Counted from the stretch's first letter, positions 1-12,363 are shown. The stretch is 64,000 nucleotides of DNA from Pseudolabrys sp. (GCA_017849615.1 JAFIGS010000006.1:1-64000); one strand, 5' to 3'. Notes: generated by a model from the letters alone, not told the origin. Program-made: numbers and translations.

Positions 1-33
1 ATAGTCCTTCTAGGAATAATGGTCAAGGACTAT
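1..33. repeat. short inverted repeat at window start
   Basis: Positions 1-9 (ATAGTCCTT) are repeated in inverted form at 25-33 (AAGGACTAT), giving a 9-bp stem with a 15-nt loop. There is no T-tract. It lies downstream of ligA, beyond the larger palindromic repeat, and its function is unknown. Confidence 0.4.
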
Positions 34-42
34 CTTCTATTT

Positions 43-170
43 GTCATTCCGGGGCGCGCTGAAAGCGCGAACCCGGAATCCAGACCCAAGCGCAGGGACT
101 ATGGATTCCGGGCTCGCCACTGCGTGGCGCCCCGGAATGACGAAGAAAAGAGGTGCGCCCCGGAATGACG
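43..170. repeat. palindromic intergenic repeat, family A (copy 1)
   Basis: A GTCATTCCGGG start and CCCGGAATGAC end enclose internal CCCGGAATCCA and TGGATTCCGGG arms, so the element folds into a long GC-rich hairpin at 43-141. A partial extra arm follows at 152-170. The same family recurs at 54203-54302. The position after the ligA stop suits a REP-like intergenic element. Confidence 0.8.
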
Positions 171-187
171 GGGGAAGTCCTCCGCCC

Positions 188-2482
<2,295 letters not shown>

Positions 2483-2487
2483 ATGAA

Positions 2488-4155
2488 CTACCCCGCCTTC
2501 AACAACCGTTCCGCCGCCGCGCGCGCTTCGTTGGTGATCTCGGCGCCGGCGAGCATGCGCGCGATTTCCTCGCGGCGGTGATCGGCGGCCACTTCGGCGA
2601 CGCGCGTTGCGACGCGCTTGCCCTTGTCGAGCGCATCCTTGGAGATGACGTAATGCCGGTCGGCGCGCGCCGCGACCTGCGGCGCATGCGTCACCGCGAG
2701 CACCTGGACGTTGCGGCCGAGCCGCGCCAGCCGCAGGCCGATGGCGTCGGCCACCGCGCCGCCCACGCCGGTGTCGATTTCATCGAACACCAGAGTCGGC
2801 GCCGAGCCGCGGTCGGCCAGCACCACCTTGAGCGCCAGCAGGAAGCGCGCGAGTTCGCCGCCCGAAGCGATCTTCATCATCGGGCCCGGCTTGGTGCCGG
2901 GATTGGTCTGCACCCAGAACTCGACGCGGTCGATGCCGTTCGGCCCGGCGGCATTGGCATCGGTGTCGATCTGCGTCGAGAACTTCGCGCGCTCTAATTT
3001 GAGCGGCGGCAGTTCGGCGTTCACCGCCTTGTCGAGCCTGGCGGCGGCTTTCACGCGCGCCTTCGACAAGGATTCGGCGGCGGCGCTGAACGCCGTTTCG
3101 GCCGCGGCGGCGGCCTTCTGCAGCGTCTTGAGCCTGGCTTCGCCGGCATCGATCAATCCGAGATCGTCGCGATACTTCGCCGCCAGCGCGGCGAGATCAT
3201 CCACCGGCACATTGTATTTGCGCGCGGCGGCGCGCAGCGCGAACAGCCGCTCCTCGTTGCGCTCCAGTTCGGCCGGATCGAAATCGGCGGCGCGCAAGGC
3301 GGCTTCGAGATGGGCGCGGGTTTCCTCCAGCGCGTTGAGCGCGATGTCGAAGGATTTCACCGAAGGCTCGACCAGAGACGGCGCCTGCGTGGCGCGGCGC
3401 TCGAGGCGGCGCACCGCGGCGGCCAGCGCCGGCACCGCGGAGCCCGAGCCGGCAATGGCGTCGAAGGCGTCGCGCAGGTCCTGCGCGACCTTCTCGGATT
3501 GCATCATCACCGTGCGGCGCTCGGCGAGCGATGTTTCCTCGCCCGGTTGGGGGCTGAGCTTGTCGAGTTCGGCGGCGGCGTGCCGCAGGTAATCGCTCTC
3601 GCGGCGGGCGCGCTCGATGTCGGCCTGATGCGCGGCGAGCGCATCGGCGGCCGCGCGGCGGGCGTCCCACAGCGCGGAGACTTTCGCGGCGTCGGCATCG
3701 AGCCCGCCGAAGGCGTCGAGCAGGCTGCGATGGGTGGCGGCATCGACCAGCGCGCGATCGTCGTGCTGGCCGTGGATCTCGACCAGCACCGAACCGAGCT
3801 GGCGCAGCACCTGCACGCTCACCGGCTGGTCGTTGACGAAAGCGCGGGTGCGGCCGTCGGCGAGCTGCACGCGGCGCAGGATCAGGGTATCTTCGTCGGC
3901 GATATCATTGGCGGCGAGAACGGCGCGCGCCGGGTGCTTGGCGCCGACCTCGAAGGCCGCCGTCACCTGGCCTTGCTCGGCGCCCTGCCGCACCAGCGAC
4001 TGGTCGCCCCGGCCGCCCAAAGCCAGCGCGAAGGAGTCGAGCAGGATCGACTTGCCGGCGCCGGTCTCGCCGGTGAGCACGGCAAGGTGCCCGGCGAAAT
4101 CGATGTCGAGCCGGTCGATCAAGACGATGTCGCGGATCGAGAGACGGGAGAGCAT
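2488..4155 (-). CDS. recN: DNA repair protein RecN
   Basis: This is a 555-residue SMC-like ATPase of double-strand break repair. Walker A (GETGAGKS, residues 29-36) follows the N-terminal beta strands MLSRLSIRDIVLIDRL. Long alanine/glutamate/arginine-rich coiled-coil segments fill the centre (about 160-370). The C-terminal ABC signature and Walker B region includes PTLVFDEIDTGVGG near residue 460. Length agrees with the family. It sits between bamD and ligA on the same strand, an order common in alphaproteobacteria. Palindromic repeats flank both sides. Confidence 0.97.
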   Translation of the reverse strand: MLSRLSIRDIVLIDRLDIDFAGHLAVLTGETGAGKSILLDSFALALGGRGDQSLVRQGAEQGQVTAAFEVGAKHPARAVLAANDIADEDTLILRRVQLADGRTRAFVNDQPVSVQVLRQLGSVLVEIHGQHDDRALVDAATHRSLLDAFGGLDADAAKVSALWDARRAAADALAAHQADIERARRESDYLRHAAAELDKLSPQPGEETSLAERRTVMMQSEKVAQDLRDAFDAIAGSGSAVPALAAAVRRLERRATQAPSLVEPSVKSFDIALNALEETRAHLEAALRAADFDPAELERNEERLFALRAAARKYNVPVDDLAALAAKYRDDLGLIDAGEARLKTLQKAAAAAETAFSAAAESLSKARVKAAARLDKAVNAELPPLKLERAKFSTQIDTDANAAGPNGIDRVEFWVQTNPGTKPGPMMKIASGGELARFLLALKVVLADRGSAPTLVFDEIDTGVGGAVADAIGLRLARLGRNVQVLAVTHAPQVAARADRHYVISKDALDKGKRVATRVAEVAADHRREEIARMLAGAEITNEARAAAERLLKAG

Positions 4156-4245
4156 GGTTCAACCCTGCGGGCCGTTACTGAACCGGCATGTTGCCGATTC
4201 GTGCTCATCATTAAAGACGGGAATGCCCGACACAAGTCGTCAGCC

Positions 4246-4367
4246 GTCGTCCCCGCGCAGGCGGGGACCCATAATCACAAGAGGCAATTGGTGCCGGAGG
4301 CCAGCACCGCGTCGTAATCCAACAGGCGCCGGCGGCCATGGGTCCCCGCCTGCGCGGGGACGGCGGG
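4246..4367. repeat. palindromic intergenic repeat, family C
   Basis: GTCGTCCCCGCGCAGGCGGG at the left end is mirrored by CCCCGCCTGCGCGGGGACGG at the right, with GACCCAT and ATGGGTC arms just inside. It occupies most of the gap between bamD and recN. Confidence 0.8.
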
Positions 4368-4370
4368 AAA

Positions 4371-5246
4371 TCAGCCCAGCCCGACCTTCTTGAAGGCGCG
4401 GCTGATCCAGGAGCCCTTGTTCTCGTTGGGCTCGAGGCCGGCGCCCTTCACGCGCTCATAGGCGTGCTTGTACCAGGGGCTGTCCGGGAAGTTATGGCCG
4501 AGCACGGCGGCGGCGGTCTGCGCCTCGCCGGAAATGCCGAGCGCCATATAGGCCTCGGTCAGGCGCATCAGCGCCTCTTCGACCTGCCGCGTGGTCTGAT
4601 ACTGCGTCACCACCACCTTGAAGCGGTTGATGGCGCCGGTGAAGTCCTTCTTTTCCAGGTAATAGCGGCCGATCTGCATTTCCTTGCCGGCCAGCTGGTC
4701 GCGGGCGACCTCGACCTTCTGCTTGGCGCTGACGGCGTATTCGCTGGTCGGATATTTGCGGATCACCTCGTCGAGCGCGCCGAGCGCCTTCTCGGTGCGG
4801 TCCTGGTCGCGGGTGATGTCCGGGATTTCATCGAAATAGGACGAGGCAATCAGGAACTGGGCGTAGGCGGCGTCCTCGCTGCCCGGATGCAGCGCGATGT
4901 AGCGCTTGGCCGAAGTGACACACTCATCGTAGTTGCCGGCCTGGTACTGGGCGTAGGCGGTCATCAGCAGCGACTTGCGCGCCCACTCCGAATACGGGTG
5001 CTGACGGTCGACTTCCTCGAACTTGGTGACGGCCTTCTTGAGGTCCTTCTTGTTGTTGAGAAGGAACAGGCCCTCATTATAGAGACGGTCGGCCGGCTCG
5101 TCGGGCGGCGTCTCGTTCTTGCTGCCGAACAGGTCGAGGCTGGAGCAGGCGCCAAGGCTCACGGCCAGCAGCACCAGCGCCGCCATGCGGCCGGCGCGCC
5201 GGGCGAGACCGGACCGGTCAGCTTCGTCAGTCGCACGCAAGGTCAT
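4371..5246 (-). CDS. bamD: outer membrane assembly lipoprotein BamD
   Basis: BamD is the lipoprotein subunit of the BAM complex that inserts beta-barrel proteins into the outer membrane. The chosen ATG (5246) gives MTLRATDEADR, then a hydrophobic stretch (MAALVLLAVSLGAC) with lipobox LGAC and predicted lipidated Cys followed by SSLDLFG. The rest is a TPR-type solenoid with typical BamD segments: PADRLYNEGLFLL, FEEVDRQHPYSEWARKS and SSYFDEIPDITRDQ. An upstream in-frame ATG at 5273 adds nine residues and is less likely. The mature length (about 260 residues) fits. It lies downstream of lpxC on the same strand, as in many alphaproteobacteria. Confidence 0.95.
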   Translation of the reverse strand: MTLRATDEADRSGLARRAGRMAALVLLAVSLGACSSLDLFGSKNETPPDEPADRLYNEGLFLLNNKKDLKKAVTKFEEVDRQHPYSEWARKSLLMTAYAQYQAGNYDECVTSAKRYIALHPGSEDAAYAQFLIASSYFDEIPDITRDQDRTEKALGALDEVIRKYPTSEYAVSAKQKVEVARDQLAGKEMQIGRYYLEKKDFTGAINRFKVVVTQYQTTRQVEEALMRLTEAYMALGISGEAQTAAAVLGHNFPDSPWYKHAYERVKGAGLEPNENKGSWISRAFKKVGLG

Positions 5247-5483
5247 TCCGGCTCGATCCGTCGCTACAACCACTGTGAAAACTCTAGTCCGTCGGCGGCC
5301 CAGTTTAGGAGGCCTGCGTCCCCATATCCTTAACGGACAGCCGGCTCCGCGCCAACCGGCACGGCCATCGGCCGCGGGACTCGCGGAAAAAGGCCCGTCG
5401 GATCAGCGATTAGGGGCACAATCGGCCGGGATTAAGGCGACCTGACGCCGCCGGCGCGGCCGAAGCCGGGAACGCCCAATAAA

Positions 5484-6440
5484 TCAGGAAACTTCGGGAC
5501 CGAAGGCCGCGGCCGGCACGCCGGCGGCGAGATCGGCACGGCCGCGCGGGCGGACCGCGCGCTCGACCGGGGCCTCGACCACCCGCCAGGCGGCGGTATT
5601 GTTCATCAGCGCGGTCAGAACGGCGTTGTTGAGCTTGTGGCCGCCGCGAATGGTCTTGTAGGCGCCGATCAGCGGCAGCCCGGCCAGGGCCAGATCGCCG
5701 ATGGCGTCCAGCGCCTTGTGGCGCACGAACTCGTCGGCGAAACGCAGGCCTTCCGGATTGAGAACGCGGTCTTCCGAGACGACCAGGGTGTTGTCCAGCG
5801 AGGCGCCGAGCGCGTAGCCGGCGCTCCAGAGCTTCGACACATCCTTCATGAAGCCGAAGGTGCGGGCGCGGGCGATCTCGTTGCGGAAGGTATCCGGCGT
5901 CACATCGACGTCGAGCGCCTGCCTGCCGATCAGCGGGTGATCGAATTCGATTTCGGCCTCGACTCGGAAGCCGTGCTCATAGGGGCGCAGCTCGCCGAAG
6001 GACTTGTCCTTGACGACCTGCACCGGCTTGATGACTTCGATGAAACGGCGCGGCAGAGCGCGGTCGGTGAGGCCGGCCTGATCGAGCGCCTCGACGAACG
6101 GCATGGCGCTGCCGTCCATGATCGGCACTTCCGGGCCGTCGATCTCGACGATGACATTGTCGACGTGGAGGCCGCGCAGCGCGGCAAGGATATGTTCGGC
6201 GGTCGAGCACAGCGGGCCCGAAGCATCGCCCAGCACAGTCGCGAATTCGGTGGCGGTCACGGCGCGGACGTCGGCGCGAACCTCACGCTCGAGATTGCCC
6301 TCGGCGTCGACGCGGCGGAAAACGATGCCGGCGTCGTCATCGGCCGGCAGCAAAGCCAGCGTGACGTTACGGCCGGAATGCACACCCACGCCAGTGACGG
6401 TGACTTCGTCACGAAGAGTGGTTTGCTTAGAGCCTTTCAT
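5484..6440 (-). CDS. lpxC: UDP-3-O-acyl-N-acetylglucosamine deacetylase LpxC
   Basis: LpxC is the zinc-dependent deacetylase that commits UDP-acyl-GlcNAc to lipid A synthesis in the cytoplasm. The start at 6440 (MKGSKQTTLRDEVTVTGVG) was chosen because family alignment begins at TTLRDEV; a longer frame upstream to 6644 has no family similarity. Zinc ligands are visible as His83 (STAEHILAAL), His241 and Asp245 (HKALDAIGDL), and catalytic His268 lies in RGGHKLNN. The 318-residue length is normal. A 419-bp gap separates it from ftsZ, so it probably has its own promoter. Confidence 0.97.
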   Translation of the reverse strand: MKGSKQTTLRDEVTVTGVGVHSGRNVTLALLPADDDAGIVFRRVDAEGNLEREVRADVRAVTATEFATVLGDASGPLCSTAEHILAALRGLHVDNVIVEIDGPEVPIMDGSAMPFVEALDQAGLTDRALPRRFIEVIKPVQVVKDKSFGELRPYEHGFRVEAEIEFDHPLIGRQALDVDVTPDTFRNEIARARTFGFMKDVSKLWSAGYALGASLDNTLVVSEDRVLNPEGLRFADEFVRHKALDAIGDLALAGLPLIGAYKTIRGGHKLNNAVLTALMNNTAAWRVVEAPVERAVRPRGRADLAAGVPAAAFGPEVS

Positions 6441-6859
6441 CGAACCCCGTTCTGCGAAATCCGCCCGTTGTGCCGCAGCGCACGCTGCGCCTGGCGACCA
6501 ACCGGCAATCCCGCTTCCGTCCTGCGCGAGGCCACAATTCTGCCAACGCTCGCAACTTCCGTGCAGATGTGGCCGATCCCCCAAAGATCGGAAAAGCCCC
6601 TTCCGCGCCCGAAACTTAGGCTCATGGCGGGTGCCGTCCAACACACGGTTTCTTACGGACTGTTACTCTTTTTTGCCGCAATTTACGAATGGGTGCGGGC
6701 GTTGATGTGGTGTTTACCCTACCAGGGGGTCCAAATAGACGCGGCCAAGACACCGCTCAGGACAAAAATTCAAATAATTTCAAAAGCTTGACGAATTAAG
6801 GCAGCGAGATGCAGAAGGCCGGCTGCCCCGCCGAAGTCATTGGCGGGGCAGCCGAATTG
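6441..6859. other. lpxC upstream region / ftsZ 3' region
   Basis: This 419-bp gap between two minus-strand genes holds the ftsZ terminator hairpin (6820-6854) at its right end. The AT-richer stretch at about 6640-6800 is the likely place for an lpxC promoter, though no confident -35/-10 pair was identified. An open frame extending lpxC into this stretch lacks family similarity. Confidence 0.5.
6820..6854 (-). terminator. hairpin after ftsZ
   Basis: CGGCTGCCCCGCC (6820-6832) and GGCGGGGCAGCCG (6842-6854) form a perfect 13-bp stem with a 9-nt loop just past the ftsZ stop. The following minus-strand bases are not a clean U-run, so termination may be partial. Confidence 0.65.
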
Positions 6860-8554
<1,695 letters not shown>

Positions 8555-8581
8555 GTTATCTGCCTTTGATTGTTCGCAGGG

Positions 8582-9904
8582 TCAGAAACTCTCGCGCAAC
8601 CACTGCCCGACCCGTGAGATGTACCCGCCTGTACCCGTCATCAGTTGCCGCGTGCGCCGCGGCTCGAAGTGCTCAAGATGTGCCGCCTGCGGATACACGA
8701 GCAGGCCGGCTGCCACCGCGAAGGCCGGCCCCTTGGCCGCTTCCGGAAGCCCGGCAAGTCCCAACGGCCGGCCGATGCGAACCGGACGGCGCAGGATGCG
8801 CGAGGCCAGATCCGCCAGCCCCGGCAATTGCGCGCCGCCGCCGGTCAACACGACCCGCGCGCGCGTCTCTGAAGCAAAAGGCGACGTCGCCAGCCGGTCG
8901 CGCACCAGTTCGAGGATCTCCTCGACCCGCGGCTTGATGATGCGCACGAGCGACGCACGCGACACGAACCCCGGAGGGTCCCGTTCGTCATCGCCCACCG
9001 TCGGCACCGTGATCATGTCCCGCTCGTCCGCACCACCGCTCAAAACACTGCCATAGATCGCCTTGATTCGCTCGGCGCTTGCGATTCGCGTATTCAACCC
9101 GCGGGCGATGTCCATTGTGACGTGATGGGCGCCGAGCGCGAAGCCATCGGCATGGACGAAGCGCCCGCCAGAGAAGAAGGCGATCGAGGTCGTGCCCGAG
9201 CCGAGATCGATGCAGGCCGCGCCCAGATCCGCTTCGTCATCCGCGAGACAGGCCAGACCCGCCACGTAAGGCGACGCCACCATGGCCTCGACCTCGAGAT
9301 GGCTGCGCTCGACCGTCAGCATGAGATTGCGCACGGTGGCGACATCGGCGGTCACCATGTGCATATCGACGCCGAAACGGTGGCCGAGCATGCCGCGCGG
9401 CTCGCGGATGCCCTTGGCGGCGTCCAGTTCGTAGCCGATGGGCAGCGAATGCAGGATGGCGCGGCCGTCGCGCACCGAATGGCGCGACGCTGCGGCCAGA
9501 ACCCGGGCGATATCGCCGTCGGCCACGGCGCCACCGGTCAATTCGACATCGGCGATGAAGCGTTCCGAGCCGAGACGGCCGCCCGACAGCGACACGATGA
9601 CGGATTCGAGTTGCACGCCGGCCATGCTTTCGGCGGCGTCGATGGCCTGGCGCACGGCCTCCTCGGCCTCGACCAGATCGACCACCTGGCCGGCCTTCAT
9701 GCCGGAAGCGGCGGTGTGCGAGAAACCGAGAATGCGGACGCCATGGCTGCGGCGGCGCAGCACGTCCTGCGGCGCCTGCGGCTCCAGGCGGGCGATCATG
9801 CAGACCACCTTGGAGGTGCCGAGATCGAGCCCGGCGACCACGGCGGAGCGCCGCGGCGACACCGGCTTCATCTTGGGGGTGAGGCCGAAGCGGAGGACGG
9901 TCAT
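8582..9904 (-). CDS. ftsA: cell division protein FtsA
   Basis: FtsA is the actin-like ATPase that anchors FtsZ filaments to the membrane. The 440-residue sequence has the phosphate-1 motif region VAGLDLGTSKVVCMIARL (about 23-40), the SHS2 subdomain segment following it, the second phosphate loop ACIDLGSGTTSIAFF, and the adenosine loop VVLTGGGAQLPGL. The C-terminus (YISRVGQWLRESF) is the conserved amphipathic membrane-targeting helix. Its ATG overlaps the ftsQ stop by four bases, so translation is probably coupled. Confidence 0.97.
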   Translation of the reverse strand: MTVLRFGLTPKMKPVSPRRSAVVAGLDLGTSKVVCMIARLEPQAPQDVLRRRSHGVRILGFSHTAASGMKAGQVVDLVEAEEAVRQAIDAAESMAGVQLESVIVSLSGGRLGSERFIADVELTGGAVADGDIARVLAAASRHSVRDGRAILHSLPIGYELDAAKGIREPRGMLGHRFGVDMHMVTADVATVRNLMLTVERSHLEVEAMVASPYVAGLACLADDEADLGAACIDLGSGTTSIAFFSGGRFVHADGFALGAHHVTMDIARGLNTRIASAERIKAIYGSVLSGGADERDMITVPTVGDDERDPPGFVSRASLVRIIKPRVEEILELVRDRLATSPFASETRARVVLTGGGAQLPGLADLASRILRRPVRIGRPLGLAGLPEAAKGPAFAVAAGLLVYPQAAHLEHFEPRRTRQLMTGTGGYISRVGQWLRESF

Positions 9905-10824
9905 GCCTCGGTCCCCTTCTTGGCGGCCTTCTTTTTCTTGTCGGCGGCCTTGAGGGCTTCCTCGCGCGCGGCGGCGGCGCCTTCCGACAGGCGGACGGTG
10001 ACGCGATCGGCCAGGCGCAGATCGACGGCGACGATGTCGCGCGCCAGGAGATTCTTGTCGCGGTCGAGATCGGTGAGCAGGCGCAGCGCCGCTTCCGGAT
10101 CGGCCTCCGGCAGCATGACATCCACGCCATTGGCAAGGCGCAGATTCCAGCGCCGCTCGGCGACCAACACCGAGGCGGTAATCAGCCGCGACACCGACGG
10201 ATAATGCGCGACGAGATCGAGAAAGGCGGGCGCGGCCTGCGCGGCGCCGGAGCCGACGACCAGCGGCAGCTTGGCGAAACGCTCCGGCACGGCCGGCTCG
10301 AGCACGGTGCCGTCAACGGAAATCAGCGACGTGCGGGCATCCTTCTGCCACAGCGCGAAGGGCACGCGTTCCTTGATCTCGATGCGCAGCCGCCCCGGAT
10401 AGAGCTTGAGCACGGTGGCTTCGGCGATCCACGGATTGGTCAGGAGCCGCACGCGCGCCTGCGAAGCATCCAGGAACAGCAGCGAGGTGCGATCGGTGAT
10501 GCCGGCGGTGCGCAGGATTTCGTCGCGGGCGAGCTCGCGCTCGCCGGTCAGCGCGACTTCGGAAATGCCGAAGCCCGCGGCGGTGGCGGCGGCGTCGCAC
10601 AGATCCTGCACGTTCTCGACGATGGTCGGGCCGTGATTGCCCTTGACGACGCCGTAAGTGACGCTGGCGAGCAGGATCGTCGCGACCGCGGCGGAGCCTG
10701 CGCCGCGCGGCACGTCGATATCGACAAGCGCATTGAACCAGCGGCGCATCGAGCGCCGCCAGCGGCCGGGTGAACGGCCGATGCTGCTGTCCAACGATTG
10801 GGCGAGGTGTCCCCGACGATCCAT
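9901..10824 (-). CDS. ftsQ: cell division protein FtsQ
   Basis: FtsQ is the bitopic divisome protein that bridges early and late division proteins. From the chosen start (10824, MDRRGHLAQS, preceded by a GA-rich AGAAGAA stretch) it has a basic cytoplasmic tail, one membrane segment (about 44-60, AAVATILLASVTYGVV), a POTRA domain beginning near FGISEVALTGERELARDEIL, and the periplasmic FtsQ domain. A Lys/Ala-rich tail (KAADKKKKAAKKG) closes the 307-residue protein. A longer frame to 10911 is less likely. ddlB, which normally precedes ftsQ, is absent here; a 3.5-kb insert lies upstream instead. Confidence 0.95.
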   Translation of the reverse strand: MDRRGHLAQSLDSSIGRSPGRWRRSMRRWFNALVDIDVPRGAGSAAVATILLASVTYGVVKGNHGPTIVENVQDLCDAAATAAGFGISEVALTGERELARDEILRTAGITDRTSLLFLDASQARVRLLTNPWIAEATVLKLYPGRLRIEIKERVPFALWQKDARTSLISVDGTVLEPAVPERFAKLPLVVGSGAAQAAPAFLDLVAHYPSVSRLITASVLVAERRWNLRLANGVDVMLPEADPEAALRLLTDLDRDKNLLARDIVAVDLRLADRVTVRLSEGAAAAREEALKAADKKKKAAKKGTEA

Positions 10825-10946
10825 CGCAACCGGTTCTTCTAGCGTTAGCCCTTTAAAGGGGCGGCGGACCGGACGCCCTGAAGGCGCGCACGGACCCGGC
10901 ACAGCGCGCACTGGCGCCGCTCGGGGGCTAGTCTTCCGGCCATTTG

Positions 10947-10961
10947 GTAAACGATTAGTAA
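10947..10961 (-). promoter_or_regulatory. degenerate CtrA-like box upstream of ftsQ
   Basis: On the minus strand the sequence is TTAC-N7-TTAC, compared with the CtrA consensus TTAA-N7-TTAA. Each half site has one mismatch. It lies about 125 bp before the ftsQ start. CtrA controls ftsQA in Caulobacter, which makes the location interesting, but the match is weak. Confidence 0.25.
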
Positions 10962-11199
10962 AGTTTGACGGATCGGCCGCAGACTTCGGTAACTTCTGGA
11001 TTTCGTGGCTTTTGAGTCACGGAAAGTTCCGAACGGGAGGCTGAATGGTACCGTTTGGGGGCGCGGGACAACGCCGGGGCCGGATGTCACCTAATCCGAA
11101 AACGCAGCGACGACATATCAATGCCGGGATGGCTGTCCGGCAAACTGTCGCTAAAGCAACCTGACATCATTCGCCGCCTTGATTTCTGGATTCTAGTCC

Positions 11200-11228
11200 T
11201 TGACAGCGTCACGCTACTAGGATATATA
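11200..11228 (+). promoter_or_regulatory. strong sigma-70-type promoter without an adjacent long ORF
   Basis: TTGACA (11200-11205) and TATATA (11223-11228) are separated by exactly 17 bp. The -10 region overlaps a perfect 12-bp palindrome, GGATATATATCC (11220-11231), which could be an operator. The HicA-like gene starts about 240 bp downstream, so the transcript would have a long leader. Confidence 0.6.
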
Positions 11229-11316
11229 TCCGATATGTCCCGCCCCTGCGCCCGGATTTAGAACGCGCCAGGCCGGACCTTTCGCCCAATCAAAATTTGC
11301 TCGGCTTACTGTGCCT

Positions 11317-11366
11317 GCTACCGGAGGTGGCGGACATGCGTCTTGCGGTTGCACCGCTCCCGTAGC
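11317..11366 (+). other. stem-loop with nine-codon leader-like ORF
   Basis: GCTAC (11317-11321) pairs with GTAGC (11362-11366) and GGAG (11323-11326) with CTCC (11357-11360), enclosing an ATG at 11336. That ATG opens a nine-codon frame (MRLAVAPLP, stop 11363-11365) preceded at 8 nt by GGAGG. The ribosome binding site would thus lie inside the stem. It may be a leader peptide or a chance frame. Confidence 0.3.
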
Positions 11367-11431
11367 CGGATATCCTGTAAGTTCAAGCTAAACGCACTCG
11401 TTCACCTGTTCGTAAGGCGGAACCGATAGTG

Positions 11432-11459
11432 TTGACATCTGTTAACGGTTTGATTAAAT
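11432..11459 (+). promoter_or_regulatory. candidate promoter of the HicA-like/HTH pair
   Basis: TTGACA (11432-11437) is followed after 16 bp by TTAAAT (11454-11459), 12 bp before the ATG at 11472. The spacer contains GTTAAC. If used, the transcript would have a very short leader. Confidence 0.4.
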
Positions 11460-11471
11460 CGGCTCTGAGCG

Positions 11472-11726
11472 ATGGCCGTTAGGCCGCGTCACCCCAGCAA
11501 AGACATCGAGGCGGCGGTTGCCGACGCCGAGGCGCAGGGCTGGACGTGGCACAAGGTCAGCGGCCATGCCTGGGGCAAGCTGTACTGTAAGCACCATGAC
11601 CGGGATGGCTGCACCATCTTCGTCTGGTCAACACCAAGAAGCGCCGGAAACCACGCCAAGGCGATAAAGCGTGACGTCAATCGATGCCCGCATAAAGACG
11701 AGGAGAAGAACGATGAAAACGTTTGA
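11472..11726 (+). CDS. small HicA-like protein (putative toxin of a two-gene module)
   Basis: The 84-residue protein has an N-terminal helix (KDIEAAVADAEAQGW) followed by strands around WTWHKVSGHAWGKLYC, with conserved-looking Gly31-His32, then HDRDGCTIFVWSTPRSAGNHAKAIKRDVNRC. The small alpha/beta size, the glycine-histidine turn after the first helix and strand, and the position directly before a DNA-binding partner resemble HicA mRNA interferases. This is inference from layout and motif, not proven homology. It overlaps the next gene by 14 bp, indicating coupled translation. Its start has only a weak ribosome site. No assured function; a conserved non-toxic partner protein remains possible. 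Confidence 0.6.
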   Translation: MAVRPRHPSKDIEAAVADAEAQGWTWHKVSGHAWGKLYCKHHDRDGCTIFVWSTPRSAGNHAKAIKRDVNRCPHKDEEKNDENV

Positions 11727-12252
11727 ATTCTGCATCGTCGCTTCTGGTCTCGATCCGGATGCAAAGGATTTCGCAGACCGCTTCTTCGAAGCGGGATGCA
11801 GCGATGCGACCATCTCGTTTCAGAAGGGGCACATCATTCTGGATTTCAATCGCGATGCCGAATCCATCGCGGCCGCGATTGCAAGTGCGGTGGAAGACGC
11901 GACCAAGGCCGGCGCGACCGTGAACCGGATCGAGCCGGACCCGCTCGTCAGTCTTTCCGACATTGCTGCGCGGACCGGCCTCACGCGTGCAGCAATATCT
12001 CATTACCATAAGGGCGATCGCGGCGACGATTTCCCCCCGCCCATCGCGCGTGTCACATCGTCGACGCCGCTTTGGGATTGGGCGAGCGTCGCAAAGTGGA
12101 TGTACAAAAACGACAAGATTGAAAAAGAAGCCGCTGTCGAGGCTGAGCTGGTCAAGACCGCGAATGGGTTCATTGGCGCCGGTGACCTGCATTTTTCCGG
12201 TCAGTTGTCGAGACACGCGGAAGAATACGATAAGGAACTCGAAGCTGCCTAA
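11713..12252 (+). CDS. HTH DNA-binding protein, putative antitoxin/autoregulator
   Basis: The ATG at 11713 has a good AGGAG site and lies inside the end of the preceding gene. The 179-residue product has an N-terminal alpha/beta domain (MKTFEFCIVASGLDPDAKDFADRF to about residue 75; the part FNRDAESIAAAIASAVEDA recalls HicB-like domains). A helix-turn-helix follows at about 79-100 (LSDIAARTGLTRAAISHYHKG), then a segment around PLWDWASVAKWM that is also frequent in this family. The combination suggests a repressor that also neutralises the upstream small protein. A strong terminator follows immediately, so the two genes form a closed unit. Function is inferred. Confidence 0.7.
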   Translation: MKTFEFCIVASGLDPDAKDFADRFFEAGCSDATISFQKGHIILDFNRDAESIAAAIASAVEDATKAGATVNRIEPDPLVSLSDIAARTGLTRAAISHYHKGDRGDDFPPPIARVTSSTPLWDWASVAKWMYKNDKIEKEAAVEAELVKTANGFIGAGDLHFSGQLSRHAEEYDKELEAA

Positions 12253-12257
12253 CCCCA

Positions 12258-12283
12258 AGCCCCGCTTCCGCGGGGCTTTTTTA
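12258..12283 (+). terminator. rho-independent terminator after the HTH gene
   Basis: AGCCCCGC (12258-12265), loop TTCC and GCGGGGCT (12270-12277) form a perfect 8-bp stem followed directly by a T-run (12277-12282). It closes the HicA-like/HTH unit six bases after the stop. Confidence 0.9.
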
Positions 12284-12363
12284 TTGAGACGACGCGGCGC
12301 GTAAAGCGCCCAAGCGCTCTCGTCATCGTCACCGCAGTCCCAACCAGCCAACGGAGCATTGCC

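Larger units (their letters stand above)
10825..11471. other. 647-bp non-coding region upstream of ftsQ
   Basis: No convincing long reading frame lies here. The left part is the ftsQ leader and promoter region and contains a degenerate CtrA-like pair (10947-10961). The right part carries a near-consensus plus-strand promoter (11200-11228), a stem-loop with a nine-codon open frame (11317-11366) and a second promoter-like pair (11432-11459) just before the HicA-like gene. Confidence 0.6.

Noticed and set aside
11442-11457. TTAA-N8-TTAA before the HicA-like gene as a CtrA box
   Set aside because: Spacing is eight, not seven, and the sequence is better explained as part of a promoter.
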